This document shows positions 26,559-35,801 of a stretch of 64,000 nt of DNA, piece by piece. The stretch's first letter is position 1. Each line of letters starts with the position of its first letter. The notes under the pieces were generated by a model. The model saw nothing but the letters and a program-made list of their open reading frames with translations. It searched no databases and had not been told where the DNA came from. This DNA is from Duganella aquatilis (GTDB lineage Bacteria; Pseudomonadota; Gammaproteobacteria; Burkholderiales; Burkholderiaceae_D): contig NZ_WKJL01000005.1 of assembly GCF_009674565.1 (NCBI RefSeq), positions 1-64,000 on the forward strand, read 5' to 3'. Position numbers and translations under genes: made by a program.

Positions 26559-27533
26559 ATGACCACCGAAACCACTATTGCGTACAACCCGAGCGAAAAG
26601 CAAAAAGGCGCCAGCAAGACTTCGCGCATTCCGATCAAGATCGTGCCGATCGAGCAGGTCGAGCGCCTGAAGAAGCCTGACTGGATCCGCGTCAAGGCCG
26701 GTTCGCCGAACACCCGTTTCTACGAAATCAAGGAAACGCTGCGCGAGAACAAGCTGGTCACCGTGTGCGAAGAAGCGAGCTGCCCGAACATCGGCGAATG
26801 CTTCGGCAAGGGCACGGCCACCTTCATGATCATGGGCGACAAGTGCACCCGCCGCTGCCCGTTCTGCGACGTCGGCCACGGCCGCCCGGACCCGCTGGAC
26901 AAGGATGAGCCGACCAACCTGTCGCACACCATCGCCAAGCTGCGCCTGAGCTATGTCGTGATCACCTCGGTGGACCGCGACGACCTGCGCGACGGCGGCG
27001 CCCAGCACTTTGTCGAGTGCATCCAGAACACCCGCGCGCTGTCGCCGAAAACCCAGATCGAAGTGCTGGTGCCGGACTTCCGCGGCCGCCTGGAAAAAGC
27101 GCTGGCGATCTTCGCCGACGGCCTGCCGGACGTGATGAACCACAACCTGGAAACCGCGCCGCGCCTGTACAAGGAAGCGCGTCCGGGTTCGGACTATATG
27201 CACTCGCTGAAGCTGCTGAAGGATTTCAAGGCGCTGTACCCGAGCGTGAAAACCAAGTCGGGCATCATGGTCGGCCTGGGCGAGACCGACGAGGAAGTGC
27301 TGCAGGTGATGCGCGACATGCGCGAGCACGACATCGACATGCTGACCATCGGCCAGTACCTTGCGCCGTCGAACAGCCACCTGCCGGTGCGCCGCTACGT
27401 GCACCCGGACGTGTTCAAGATGTACGAAGAAGAAGCCTACAAAATGGGCTTCAAGCACGCCGCCGTCGGCGCCATGGTGCGCAGTTCGTACCACGCGGAC
27501 GAACAGGCACACAACGTGCTGGCAGCAGGCTAA
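26559..27533 (+). CDS. lipA: Lipoyl synthase
   Basis: 324 residues from 26559. Both iron-sulphur clusters are visible: the auxiliary set C70, C75, C81 ([12 protein letters not shown]) and the radical-SAM set C96, C100, C103 (CTRRCPFC). The C-terminal RSSYHAD carries the serine that ligates the sacrificial cluster. It inserts two sulphurs into octanoyl-lysine on lipoyl domains. It starts 7 bases after the lipB stop and ends at a strong terminator. Confidence 0.97.
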   Translation: MTTETTIAYNPSEKQKGASKTSRIPIKIVPIEQVERLKKPDWIRVKAGSPNTRFYEIKETLRENKLVTVCEEASCPNIGECFGKGTATFMIMGDKCTRRCPFCDVGHGRPDPLDKDEPTNLSHTIAKLRLSYVVITSVDRDDLRDGGAQHFVECIQNTRALSPKTQIEVLVPDFRGRLEKALAIFADGLPDVMNHNLETAPRLYKEARPGSDYMHSLKLLKDFKALYPSVKTKSGIMVGLGETDEEVLQVMRDMREHDIDMLTIGQYLAPSNSHLPVRRYVHPDVFKMYEEEAYKMGFKHAAVGAMVRSSYHADEQAHNVLAAG

Positions 27534-27536
27534 AAC

Positions 27537-27564
27537 AAAAAGGCTCCTCGCGGAGCCTTTTTTT
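27537..27564. terminator. Bidirectional Rho-independent terminator
   Basis: AAAAAGGCTCC, loop TCGC, GGAGCCTTTTTTT: an 11-bp stem with A and T runs on opposite sides. It serves lipA on the plus strand and the small gene ending at 27563 on the minus strand. Confidence 0.92.
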
Positions 27565-27832
27565 ATGCGGCGTCCAGGCCCTTGGCCAGGACTTCGGCGA
27601 CGGTCTGGTTCATGTCGAGGCCACGCTCGGTGGCCAGGGCGTGCAGGCGTTTCACCAGCTCGTCATTCAGTTTGACGGCGAACGGCACCAGGCCCAGCGC
27701 CTGATCGCGTTTGCGCTGCTCGCGCTTGTCGATGACGGCGGTGCTGGCGTTGCCGAAAGCGGCGGCGCCCGGCGCGCCCATCTTGCCCATCAGCTTTTTG
27801 GCGTCGGCCTTGGCCAAATCTGTTTTCTTCAT
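27563..27832 (-). CDS. Small basic protein with ribbon-helix-helix-like C-terminus
   Basis: 89 residues. The N-terminal half is Lys/Ala/Gly rich (MKKTDLAKADAKKLMGKMG). The C-terminal part, VPFAVKLNDELVKRLHALATERGLDMNQTVAEVL, has the beta-helix-helix pattern of ribbon-helix-helix DNA binders, as in antitoxins. No toxin partner is adjacent. A single gene ending in the shared terminator. The function is unknown. Confidence 0.65.
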   Translation of the reverse strand: MKKTDLAKADAKKLMGKMGAPGAAAFGNASTAVIDKREQRKRDQALGLVPFAVKLNDELVKRLHALATERGLDMNQTVAEVLAKGLDAA

Positions 27833-28009
27833 CTTGATGTCCTTTTAAAGTCGCCATTCTACGCGCTTGGCGCTCCGGCGCTTTCCCCTGCCGCCGGCAA
27901 TGCATGAATTTTCCGAATGATCTTGTGCTTCACAAGTCATGTCAGTCATGGTTTCGCGAATTTATACTTCACTTATTCCCTGTTTCGCCGAATCGGCAAG
28001 GAGTATCAA

Positions 28010-28171
28010 ATGAAGTTTTTCGCTACCGCTGTCATGTTGTTGTCCGTCGCTGCCGCCAATGCCAGCGCCCACAAGCTGCCGCTGGACCATGGTCCGCGCG
28101 CCACCTCCACGCCGTGGGTGAACCAGCATATCCGCGACCGTGAGGCTACTCACGCCGGCGCAAAACGCTGA
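28010..28171 (+). CDS. Small exported peptide, unknown function
   Basis: 53 residues after a good AAGGAG ribosome site. A signal peptide (MKFFATAVMLLSVAAANASA) would leave a mature peptide of about 33 residues rich in H, R and P (HKLPLDHGP, HIRDREATHAG). It lies 15 bases before the NodT-type outer-membrane gene and is probably in the same transcript. I do not recognise a family. Confidence 0.6.
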   Translation: MKFFATAVMLLSVAAANASAHKLPLDHGPRATSTPWVNQHIRDREATHAGAKR

Positions 28172-28186
28172 TCGCTGCCGGCGGCC

Positions 28187-29620
28187 ATGAACGTCCCGCG
28201 CTTCGCTCCCTCGCGCCTCGCCGCGCTCGGCCTGGCCCTGCTGCTGGCCGGCTGCGCCGACATGGGCCATATTCATCCGGAGGCGAAGCTGCTGCCCGCC
28301 GCCACGCTGAACGCCGGCCACACGATCCAGTCGGCCAGCCCGATGGCCTGGCCGACCGACACCTGGTGGCAGGCGCTGGGCGACGCGCAACTGAACAAAC
28401 TGGTCGATGCGGCGATCGCGGACAACCCGACGCTGAAAGTCGCCCAGGCGCGCGTGCGTCTGGCGCAATCCCTGAGCGGCGTCGCCAAGGCGGCGACCCA
28501 GCCCCACGTGAACGCCGCCGCCTCGGTCGACCGCCAGCGCTTTTCCGACCAGGGCACGGCGCCGCCGCCGATTGCCGGCACCTGGCGCTGGCTGAGCGAC
28601 GCCCAGGTCAGCGTCGCCTACGACCTGGATTTGTGGGGACGCGACCACGACCTGCTGGCGGCCGCCCTGAACGACACGCAGGTGGCGTCGGCGGAAGCGC
28701 AGGCGGCGCGCCTGGCGCTGGAAACCGCCGTCGTGCGCAGCTACATCCAGCTGTGGTACGAGCATGAATTGCTGGACAGCGTGCGCGCCAGCCTGGCCCA
28801 GCGCGAGCGCATCCTCGACATCACGCGCCGCCGCCAGCGCGCCGGCCTGGCCACCGCCATCGATGTCGCCACGGTGGACCTGACGCTGCCGGCCGGCCGA
28901 CGCGAGCAAGAGCGGCTGGAGGAAGCGGTGGCGCTGCGGCGCCATCAGCTGGCGGCGCTGACCGGCAAAGGCCCGGGCGACGGCGAAACCATCGCCCGGC
29001 CGCAGTTGGTCCTGCGCGCCGCCGTGGGCCTGCCCAGCACGGTCCCCGCCGACCTTGTGGGCCGCCGCCCCGACATCGCCGCCCAGCGCTGGCGCGTCGA
29101 AGCGGCCGGCCATGGCATTCAAGCGGCCAAGGCGGCCTTTTACCCGAACATCAATATCGCGGCCTTCGCCGGCTTGCAGTCGTTCGGCTTCAGCAAATTC
29201 CTTAGCGCCAGCTCCAGCGTGCGCGGCGTGACGCCGGCGCTGAGCCTGCCCATTTTCGACGGCGGCCGCCTGCGCGGCCAGCTCGGCGGGCAAACGGCGC
29301 TGTACGACGCCGCCGTGGAGCAATACAACGCCACCCTGATCCAGGCGCTGCTGGAAGTGGCCAACACGGTCACGCAGATGGAATCGGTGGAAGGACAGCG
29401 CCACCTGGCCGAACAGGCGCTCGACGCCGCCCGCAACGCCCATGCCCTGGCGGACAAGTCCTACCGCGCCGGCCTGACCGACACGCTGGCCGTGCTGTCC
29501 ACCCGCCTCACCCTGTTGAACGAAGAGGACCAGGCCAGGCGCGTGGAAATGGAGCGGCTGGACAACTATGTCAACCTGATGGCGGCGCTGGGCGGCGGCC
29601 TGCAACTGCCCACGCCCTGA
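28187..29620 (+). CDS. Outer-membrane efflux lipoprotein, NodT/OprM family
   Basis: 477 residues with a lipoprotein signal (LLLAGC, lipid-attachment Cys near residue 23) and two OEP repeats forming the TolC-like channel. Typical motifs include WWQALGDAQLNKLVDAAIADNP near the N-terminus and GRRPDIAAQRWRVEAA in the middle. It forms the outer-membrane exit duct of a tripartite pump. The stop is 3 bases before the FUSC gene, so the two are coupled. No HlyD-type adaptor gene is present on either side. Confidence 0.92.
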   Translation: MNVPRFAPSRLAALGLALLLAGCADMGHIHPEAKLLPAATLNAGHTIQSASPMAWPTDTWWQALGDAQLNKLVDAAIADNPTLKVAQARVRLAQSLSGVAKAATQPHVNAAASVDRQRFSDQGTAPPPIAGTWRWLSDAQVSVAYDLDLWGRDHDLLAAALNDTQVASAEAQAARLALETAVVRSYIQLWYEHELLDSVRASLAQRERILDITRRRQRAGLATAIDVATVDLTLPAGRREQERLEEAVALRRHQLAALTGKGPGDGETIARPQLVLRAAVGLPSTVPADLVGRRPDIAAQRWRVEAAGHGIQAAKAAFYPNINIAAFAGLQSFGFSKFLSASSSVRGVTPALSLPIFDGGRLRGQLGGQTALYDAAVEQYNATLIQALLEVANTVTQMESVEGQRHLAEQALDAARNAHALADKSYRAGLTDTLAVLSTRLTLLNEEDQARRVEMERLDNYVNLMAALGGGLQLPTP

Positions 29621-29623
29621 GCG

Positions 29624-31798
29624 ATGACGTCTGTTTCCGCATCGCGCCACGCCGCTGTGGCGGGCTGGCTGGCCGGCGAACTGCGTGGCTGGGCCGCCAG
29701 CGACGGCGCGCGCTGCATATTCGTGGCCCGCACGCTGGTGGCGGTCTTCCTGTCGCTATGGCTGGCGTTCCGCTTCAGCCTCGATTCGCCGGCCACGGCG
29801 ATGACCACCACCTTCATCCTGGCCCTGCCCAGCAGCGGCATGGTGCTGGAGAAGGCGTTCTACCGCATGCTGGGCACCGTGGTCGGCTGCGCCGCCTCGC
29901 TGGCGCTGGTGGCCTGCTTTCCGCAGCACGCGCCGGCGCTGTACCTGGGGCTGGCGCTGTGGATGGGCCTGTGCACCGCCGGCGCGGCCATGTACCGCAA
30001 CCAGCAGTCCTACAGTTTCGTGTTGGCCGGCTACACCGCCGTGATCATCGCCGTGCCGTCGCTGGACCATGCGACGGCGGTGTTTTCGATCGCCGTCACC
30101 CGCGTGTCCGAGGTGGGACTGGGCATTATTTGCGCCGCCGTCGCCAGCGACACCCTGTTCCCGCGCACCCAGGGGCCGCTGGTGATGCGCACCGTGCAGG
30201 CGCGCTTCGAAAGCTTCCTCGGCCTGTGCCGCAATGTGCTGGAGCACCGCCTGCCGCCGTCGGAAGCGGAAATATCGCACCTGCACTTCGCCGCCGACAT
30301 CGCGGCGCTGGAGTCGGGCCGCGCGGCGGCCTTCTTCGAAGCGGCGCACTCGCTCACGCAGACCCGCCAGCTGCACGCCTTCAACGAGGCCTTCATGACG
30401 GCGCTGACCACCTTCTACACGCTGCACCGGCTGATCCACCGCGCCAGCGCGCAGCCGGATTCGCCGGTGCCGGGGCTGCTGGAACCGCTGCACCGCCAGC
30501 TGGCGGCTGCCATGTCCGCCGCCATGGATGGCGCCCGCGGCCAGGCGCACGGCGCGGCCGGCGCATTTGAAGCGGCGGTGCCGCAGCTGGCGGCCGCCAT
30601 CGCCGATGCGCGCGATGCGCTGGCCTTGTCCGAGATCGACAGCAGCGTGGACGACGCGCTACGCTGGCGCATGGATTTCGACACCGCGGTCGAACTGCTG
30701 GCGCGCTTCGCCACCGACATCATCGCCTTCGCCAGCGTGTACGACGGCCTGGCGCAACGGCGCCGCATGCAGGCCAGCGAGCCGCGCGCCTATGCGCCGA
30801 AAACGCCGCCCGGTATCGTCGCGGCCAACGGCCTGCGCGCCGCGCTGATGCTGCTGGCCGCGGCCGGCATCTGGTACTGGCTGGAGCTGCCGTCGCTGTC
30901 CAGCATGGTGGTGATGGGGGCCATCTTCGGCGCGCTGGCGTCCTCGTCGCCGCGCCCCCGGCGGATGTTACAGCAGGTGATGGCCGGTTTCCTGCTGGCG
31001 GTACCGCTGTGCTTTGCCACCGTGTTCTGCCTGATGGTGCAGGCCGTCGACTACCCGACGCTGGTGCTGGCGACCATGCCGCTGATGGCGCTCAGCGCAT
31101 GGCTGATCAGCAATCCGCAGCGCGCCGGCATGGGCGTCGGCATGGCCATGTTCAGCAGCATATTCCTGGCGCCGACCAGCCGCATGGCCTTCGACGCCGT
31201 CAATTACTTCAACGTCGCGCTGGCGCAGCTGATGGGCGTGGGCCTGGCCTACGTCGCCTTCCTGGCGCTGCTGCCGGAGCACACCATGGGCAACCGCAAG
31301 CACGTGGCCGCCGCTCTGTGGCGTGAAGCGCTGGGCGCCTGCACCGCGCGCCTGCCGGCGGCCAGCCTGCACGCCGCGCGCGGCCTGCGTCACCGCTTCG
31401 ACAACCGCGTGCGCGACCTGCTGAGTCAATTGAATGCGGCGGCCGGTCCGACGCCGAACGCGGAAACCCGCGCCGTGGTGCGCGACGGCCTGACCCTGCT
31501 GGAACTGGGCCATGCCACCATCGAGCTGCGCGCCGTGCTGGCGACTTCGCCGTCGCCTGTCGTGCGCGATGCGCTGCAGCGCGTGCTGGTGGCGCTGGCC
31601 GCGCATTTGCGCGCCCCGGACGACGCCTCCGGCGCGGCGGTGTGCGCCACCGTGCTGGCGGCCAGTCCGCTGCTGCGCGCCGCCGTGCCCGACGCGGCGG
31701 CCGAGCGCCTGCCGCGCCTGCACACCGCGCTGACCAATCTGCACGCCATCTACACTTCGATGCTCGACCAGGCTACAGCCAGTGCCCGCTACCGGTAA
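29624..31798 (+). CDS. FUSC-family inner-membrane exporter (AaeB/MdtO-like)
   Basis: 724 residues built as two halves. Each has a cluster of membrane helices (about 28-160 and 400-535) followed by a soluble helical region, the layout of the aromatic-acid exporter group (AaeB, MdtO, FusC). The substrate might be an aromatic acid or antibiotic, by family only. It is paired with the NodT-type channel. Its last 26 bases overlap the 3' end of the convergent LysR gene. Confidence 0.9.
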   Translation: MTSVSASRHAAVAGWLAGELRGWAASDGARCIFVARTLVAVFLSLWLAFRFSLDSPATAMTTTFILALPSSGMVLEKAFYRMLGTVVGCAASLALVACFPQHAPALYLGLALWMGLCTAGAAMYRNQQSYSFVLAGYTAVIIAVPSLDHATAVFSIAVTRVSEVGLGIICAAVASDTLFPRTQGPLVMRTVQARFESFLGLCRNVLEHRLPPSEAEISHLHFAADIAALESGRAAAFFEAAHSLTQTRQLHAFNEAFMTALTTFYTLHRLIHRASAQPDSPVPGLLEPLHRQLAAAMSAAMDGARGQAHGAAGAFEAAVPQLAAAIADARDALALSEIDSSVDDALRWRMDFDTAVELLARFATDIIAFASVYDGLAQRRRMQASEPRAYAPKTPPGIVAANGLRAALMLLAAAGIWYWLELPSLSSMVVMGAIFGALASSSPRPRRMLQQVMAGFLLAVPLCFATVFCLMVQAVDYPTLVLATMPLMALSAWLISNPQRAGMGVGMAMFSSIFLAPTSRMAFDAVNYFNVALAQLMGVGLAYVAFLALLPEHTMGNRKHVAAALWREALGACTARLPAASLHAARGLRHRFDNRVRDLLSQLNAAAGPTPNAETRAVVRDGLTLLELGHATIELRAVLATSPSPVVRDALQRVLVALAAHLRAPDDASGAAVCATVLAASPLLRAAVPDAAAERLPRLHTALTNLHAIYTSMLDQATASARYR

Positions 31799-32669
31799 GC
31801 ATGGTCTGGCATAGCTCGACCCAGGCGCGGGCCGCATGCGACAGGTAGCGGCCGTTCCAGATGTGGGCCAGCCGCCAATGGATGTCCGGTTCCACCACGC
31901 GCACCGCCGCCACTTCGACGCCGTTGAGCCGGTGGATGAACGGCTCGGGCAGCAGGGCCACGCCGACGCCGGCCGATGCCATCGACAGCAGCCAGTCCCA
32001 CTGGCCGCTCTGCGCCGCGATCACCGGTTCCAGGCCGTGCTGCTGAAAGACCTGGCGCAGGGCGCGCGTCAACGCAAATTCATCCTTCAGCAGCACCAGC
32101 GGCATCGACGCCAGGTTGGACAGCTTGATGGACGATGCATTGCGCCGGAAGGTATCGGGCTTGGCCACCGCCCAAATGGGGAACTTGGCGACTTCCTTCG
32201 ATTGCAGGTCCAGCGACGGATCGACCGGCGACACCGTCATGCCGAGTTCCAGTTCGCCGGTCGCCACCAGCCGCTCGATGACCTGTCCGGTATCTTCCCG
32301 CAAGCTCAGTTCGATGTCCGGATGGCGCTCGCGGAACGCCTTCAGCACCGGCGTGAAGAGCAGGTTGATCATCGGCGGAATGCCGACCGTCAGGCGGCCG
32401 CGCTGCAAGGCACGGGTATCGGTCAGTTCCGTGCTCAACAGGCGCATGGAATTGAGCATTTCCTGCCCGCGCTCGAACACGATGCGGCCGGCGTCGGTCA
32501 GGACCAGCTTGCGGCCTTGCCGTATCAGCAGCGCCTCGCCGACCTCATCCTCCAGCTGCCGCACCATTTTGCTGATGGTGGACTGGGTGACGTGCATCGA
32601 TTCGGCGGCCTGGGTAAAGCTGTTCAGCTGCACCGTGGTGATGAAATAACGTAGAGAGCGGATGTCCAA
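31773..32669 (-). CDS. LysR-family transcriptional regulator
   Basis: 298 residues. The helix-turn-helix covers about 18-40 (FTQAAESMHVTQSTISKMVRQLE), and the effector domain resembles that of CynR/CbbR-like regulators. Its 3' end overlaps the FUSC gene tail to tail, and its start faces cfa across 128 bases. That gap holds the inverted repeat GACTTA-N12-TAAGTC (32710-32733), a fair LysR-type site. The target could be itself, cfa or the efflux pair. Confidence 0.88.
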   Translation of the reverse strand: MDIRSLRYFITTVQLNSFTQAAESMHVTQSTISKMVRQLEDEVGEALLIRQGRKLVLTDAGRIVFERGQEMLNSMRLLSTELTDTRALQRGRLTVGIPPMINLLFTPVLKAFRERHPDIELSLREDTGQVIERLVATGELELGMTVSPVDPSLDLQSKEVAKFPIWAVAKPDTFRRNASSIKLSNLASMPLVLLKDEFALTRALRQVFQQHGLEPVIAAQSGQWDWLLSMASAGVGVALLPEPFIHRLNGVEVAAVRVVEPDIHWRLAHIWNGRYLSHAARAWVELCQTMLTGSGHWL

Positions 32670-32709
32670 AATAGTCCCGTCGAGGTCGCTGATACATCAT
32701 GAATTTTAC

Positions 32710-32733
32710 GACTTATGGATTGCATTGTAAGTC
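32710..32733. promoter_or_regulatory. Candidate LysR binding site between lysR and cfa
   Basis: GACTTA and TAAGTC form a 6-bp inverted repeat spaced by 12 bases, similar to T-N11-A sites. A TATACT hexamer for plus-strand transcription follows at 32757-32762. Confidence 0.35.
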
Positions 32734-32797
32734 ATACAGTCCATGGAGGCGGAAATTATACTGGCTCAATGACATGCCTATCCTACGGGAGTTTGAG

Positions 32798-33973
32798 ATG
32801 AAAAATACGCTGACCATGAATACGGTGGAGCGCCGCCACGCAAGCAGCCGCCCGCTCGCGGCATCGGGCGCGCAGCAGGCGGTGGCGGACCTGCTGGCCA
32901 AGGCCAATGTCGCCATCAACGGCGGCCGCGCCTGGGATCTGCAAGTGGCGGACCCCAGCGTGCTCGATTGCGTGATTTCCAACGGCAACCTCGGCCTGGG
33001 CGAAGCCTATATGGACGGACTGTGGGACGTCGAGCACCTGGACCAGTTCTTCCACCGCGTGCTGTCGGCGCACCTGGATCAGCAGGTAAAGCCGCTGGGC
33101 TTGGCGTTCCACGCCATGCGCGCGCGCATGCTGAACCTGCAAAACCTGAAGCGCGCCTGGACCGTCGGCGAGGCGCACTACGACCTGGGCAACGAATTCT
33201 ACGCGGCGATGCTCGATCCGCGCATGACCTACACCTGCGGCTACTGGCGCGACGCCGGCAGCCTGGCCGAGGCGCAGGAGGCCAAGCTGGATCTGATTTG
33301 CCGCAAGCTGCGGCTGGAACCGGGGATGCGGGTGCTGGACATCGGCTGCGGCTGGGGCAGTTTCATGGGCTACGCGGCGGAGCATTACGGCGTCGAGTGC
33401 GTGGGAGTCACCATCTCCAGGGAACAGGCGGAGTGGGCCAAGGCGCGCTATGCCGGCCTGCCGCTGGAATTCCGCTTGCAGGACTACCGCGACATCGACG
33501 AGCGCTTCGACCGCATCGCCAGCGTTGGCATGTTCGAGCACGTCGGCCGCAAGAACCACCGCAAATACATGGAGGTCGCGCATCGCTGCCTGGCGGATGA
33601 CGGCCTGTTCCTGCTGCATACCATCGGCAAGAACCAGCGCGGCTCGACGCCCGACCCATGGATCGACAAGTATATTTTCCCGAACGGCGACCTGCCGTCG
33701 ATCGGCCAGATCGGCGACGCCGCCGACGGCCTGTTCGTGGTCGAGGACCTGCATAACTTCGGCGCCGATTACGACAAGACGCTGATGGCCTGGCACGCCA
33801 ACTTCGAAGCGGCCTGGCCGCGCTTCGCGTCGCAACTGGGCGAACGCTTCCGCCGCATGTGGAAATACTACCTGCTGTCCTGCGCCGGCGCCTTCCGCGC
33901 ACGTGACATCCAGCTGTGGCAATGGGTGCTGTCCAAGGAAGGCGTGGCGGACGGTTACACCCGGCCGGAGTGA
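32798..33973 (+). CDS. cfa: Cyclopropane-fatty-acyl-phospholipid synthase
   Basis: 391 residues from the ATG at 32798, which has a GGGAG ribosome site; the frame opens at 32699 but the extra residues are unlike the family. The SAM-binding motif LDIGCGWGSFMGYAAEHYG lies near 170-190. The lipid-domain segments GLGEAYMDGLWDVEHLDQF and YDLGNEFYAAMLDPRMTYTCGYW, and VGMFEHVGRKN, are diagnostic. It adds a methylene group across double bonds of membrane lipids, usually on entry into stationary phase or under acid stress. Confidence 0.95.
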   Translation: MKNTLTMNTVERRHASSRPLAASGAQQAVADLLAKANVAINGGRAWDLQVADPSVLDCVISNGNLGLGEAYMDGLWDVEHLDQFFHRVLSAHLDQQVKPLGLAFHAMRARMLNLQNLKRAWTVGEAHYDLGNEFYAAMLDPRMTYTCGYWRDAGSLAEAQEAKLDLICRKLRLEPGMRVLDIGCGWGSFMGYAAEHYGVECVGVTISREQAEWAKARYAGLPLEFRLQDYRDIDERFDRIASVGMFEHVGRKNHRKYMEVAHRCLADDGLFLLHTIGKNQRGSTPDPWIDKYIFPNGDLPSIGQIGDAADGLFVVEDLHNFGADYDKTLMAWHANFEAAWPRFASQLGERFRRMWKYYLLSCAGAFRARDIQLWQWVLSKEGVADGYTRPE

Positions 33974-34047
33974 GGCGCTAAAACAGTTGACCTGCGACCG
34001 CGTTTTATCGGACTATGCGGGCTGGTTGGCATCGTCCGGGAGCGCAA

Positions 34048-34710
34048 ATGAGTGTACGTATCGAGGAGTCGTGGAAGCGGCAGTTGCAGCAGGAGTTTGA
34101 GCAGCCTTACTGGGAGTCGCTGACGTCTTTCGTGCGTGCCGAGTATGCCGCGACGCAGTGCTGCCCCGCCGGAAAAAACATCTTCCGCGCTTTCGATCTG
34201 ACGCCGTTCGATCAGGTGAAGGTTGTCATTCTCGGGCAGGACCCGTATCACACGCCGGGCGCCGCCATGGGCTTCTGCTTCTCGGTCCCGGAGGGAAATC
34301 GTCCGCAGCCCAGCTTGCAGAACATCTTCCAGGAGCTGCACAGCGACCTGGGCGTCGAACGCCGCCAGACCGATCTGTCCGACTGGGCGGAACAAGGCGT
34401 GTTCCTGCTGAACAGCGTGCTGACCGTGCGCGCCCGCGCGGCCGGTTCGCACGCCAACCACGGCTGGGAAACTTTCACCGACAGCGCCATCCGCGCGTTG
34501 TCGGCGCAGCGCGAACATATCGTGTTCATCCTGTGGGGCAGCTACGCCATCGCCAAGCGCGCGCTGATCGACAGCCGCAAGCACCTGATCATCACGTCGC
34601 CGCACCCTTCGCCCTTTTCCGCGCACAAGGGCTTCTTCGGCAGCAAGCCGTTTTCGCGCGCGAACGACTACCTGGTCGCCAACGGTCAAAGCCCGATCGA
34701 CTGGGCCTGA
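34048..34710 (+). CDS. ung: Uracil-DNA glycosylase
   Basis: 220 residues from 34048. It contains the water-activating motif GQDPYH (D65), the uracil-recognition segment LLNSVLTVRA, and HPSPFSAHKGF, which carries the catalytic histidine and the leucine-loop region. It removes uracil from DNA at the start of base-excision repair. Its last 25 bases overlap the 3' end of the convergent hupE-like gene. Confidence 0.97.
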   Translation: MSVRIEESWKRQLQQEFEQPYWESLTSFVRAEYAATQCCPAGKNIFRAFDLTPFDQVKVVILGQDPYHTPGAAMGFCFSVPEGNRPQPSLQNIFQELHSDLGVERRQTDLSDWAEQGVFLLNSVLTVRARAAGSHANHGWETFTDSAIRALSAQREHIVFILWGSYAIAKRALIDSRKHLIITSPHPSPFSAHKGFFGSKPFSRANDYLVANGQSPIDWA

Positions 34711-35801
34711 ACGTCAAACGCGCGTTCGACGAACCACACCAGCGCCACCAGCGCGATCACCACCGAACCACCGGTCAGCAGGCGGCGATAGAACCACGTC
34801 CGGCGCAGCAGGAAGGCCAGCGGCAGGAACAGCGCGACGATGCACAGCTGGCCGATCTCCACGCCCAGGTTGAAGCCGAACAGGCTGGCCAGCAGCGCGC
34901 CTTTCGGCAGTCCGAGGTCGACCAGGACGCTGGCGAAACCGAAGCCGTGTATCAGGCCGAAGCCGAACGCCGCCCACGGCCGCCGTCCGCGAAACAGCGG
35001 ATAGACATTGTTCACCGCCGCCACGATCACCGAGGCCGCAATCGCCGACTCCACCAGCCGCGAAGGCAGCGATATCAGCGACAGGCTGGCCAGGGTCAAG
35101 GTCAGCGAGTGCGCCAGCGTGAAGGCGGTCACCACTTTCAGCACATCGATGAAGGCGCCGCGCAGGTTATCGGCCGGCGCCGCCAGCAGTACCGCCGGCA
35201 GCAGCAGCGACAGCAGGAACAGGATGTGGTCATAGCCGATCCAGATATGCCAGACGCCGTCGCGCACATAGGCGCTGAACTGCTGCAGCTGGTCCGGCGC
35301 GGAGAGCGACAGGCGCTGCTCCGCATGCGACGGGTCAAAGATCGCGGTGGTGGTGGCGCCATCGTGCGTCAGCCGCAGCAGGCCTTTGTGTTGCGGATCG
35401 AGGTCGGCAAACAGGCGGTAGCCGATGGTGAGCGCCGTCACCGGTGCGGGACAGCTGGCCTGGAAGCGCAGCACGCTGTAGGCGCCGTCGGTGTGATCGT
35501 CGATCAGCTGTTCACCGGCGACGATGCGGCAGGCGCCATTGTCGGCCTTCAGTTGCAGGCGTTCCAGCGCATAGGCGGCGATTGCCGCGTGACGGACGCG
35601 GATTTCGTCCCAGGTCAGCTTGCCGTCGCCATCCTGATCGAGGCCGATGGCGTAATCCAGGTCGCGCAGCGCGATGTCCCACTGGCCCGTCACGCGTTGG
35701 CCTTGCACATCGATCGATAGATAGCTGTCGCTGGGTTTGTGCGCGGCGGCTGGCGCCAGTACGCAGCACAGCAGCAGAGCAAAGAGCAGGCGTTTCATCA
35801 T
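34686..35801 (-). CDS. HupE/UreJ_2-family membrane protein with EF-hand loop
   Basis: 371 residues: a signal peptide (1-20), an extracytoplasmic domain (about 21-185) and some seven membrane helices. The HupE/UreJ-2 signature GYDHILFLLSLLLP and a later HGFGFASVL provide histidines that could bind metal. The exported domain carries a canonical EF-hand-like loop (D55, D57, D59, K61, E66). HupE-type proteins have been linked to nickel or cobalt entry. The substrate here is not known. Its start overlaps the TPR gene stop by 4 bases, so they are coupled, and the set with DUF4331 and the TonB receptor looks like one system. Confidence 0.85.
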   Translation of the reverse strand: MMKRLLFALLLCCVLAPAAAHKPSDSYLSIDVQGQRVTGQWDIALRDLDYAIGLDQDGDGKLTWDEIRVRHAAIAAYALERLQLKADNGACRIVAGEQLIDDHTDGAYSVLRFQASCPAPVTALTIGYRLFADLDPQHKGLLRLTHDGATTTAIFDPSHAEQRLSLSAPDQLQQFSAYVRDGVWHIWIGYDHILFLLSLLLPAVLLAAPADNLRGAFIDVLKVVTAFTLAHSLTLTLASLSLISLPSRLVESAIAASVIVAAVNNVYPLFRGRRPWAAFGFGLIHGFGFASVLVDLGLPKGALLASLFGFNLGVEIGQLCIVALFLPLAFLLRRTWFYRRLLTGGSVVIALVALVWFVERAFDVQAQSIGL

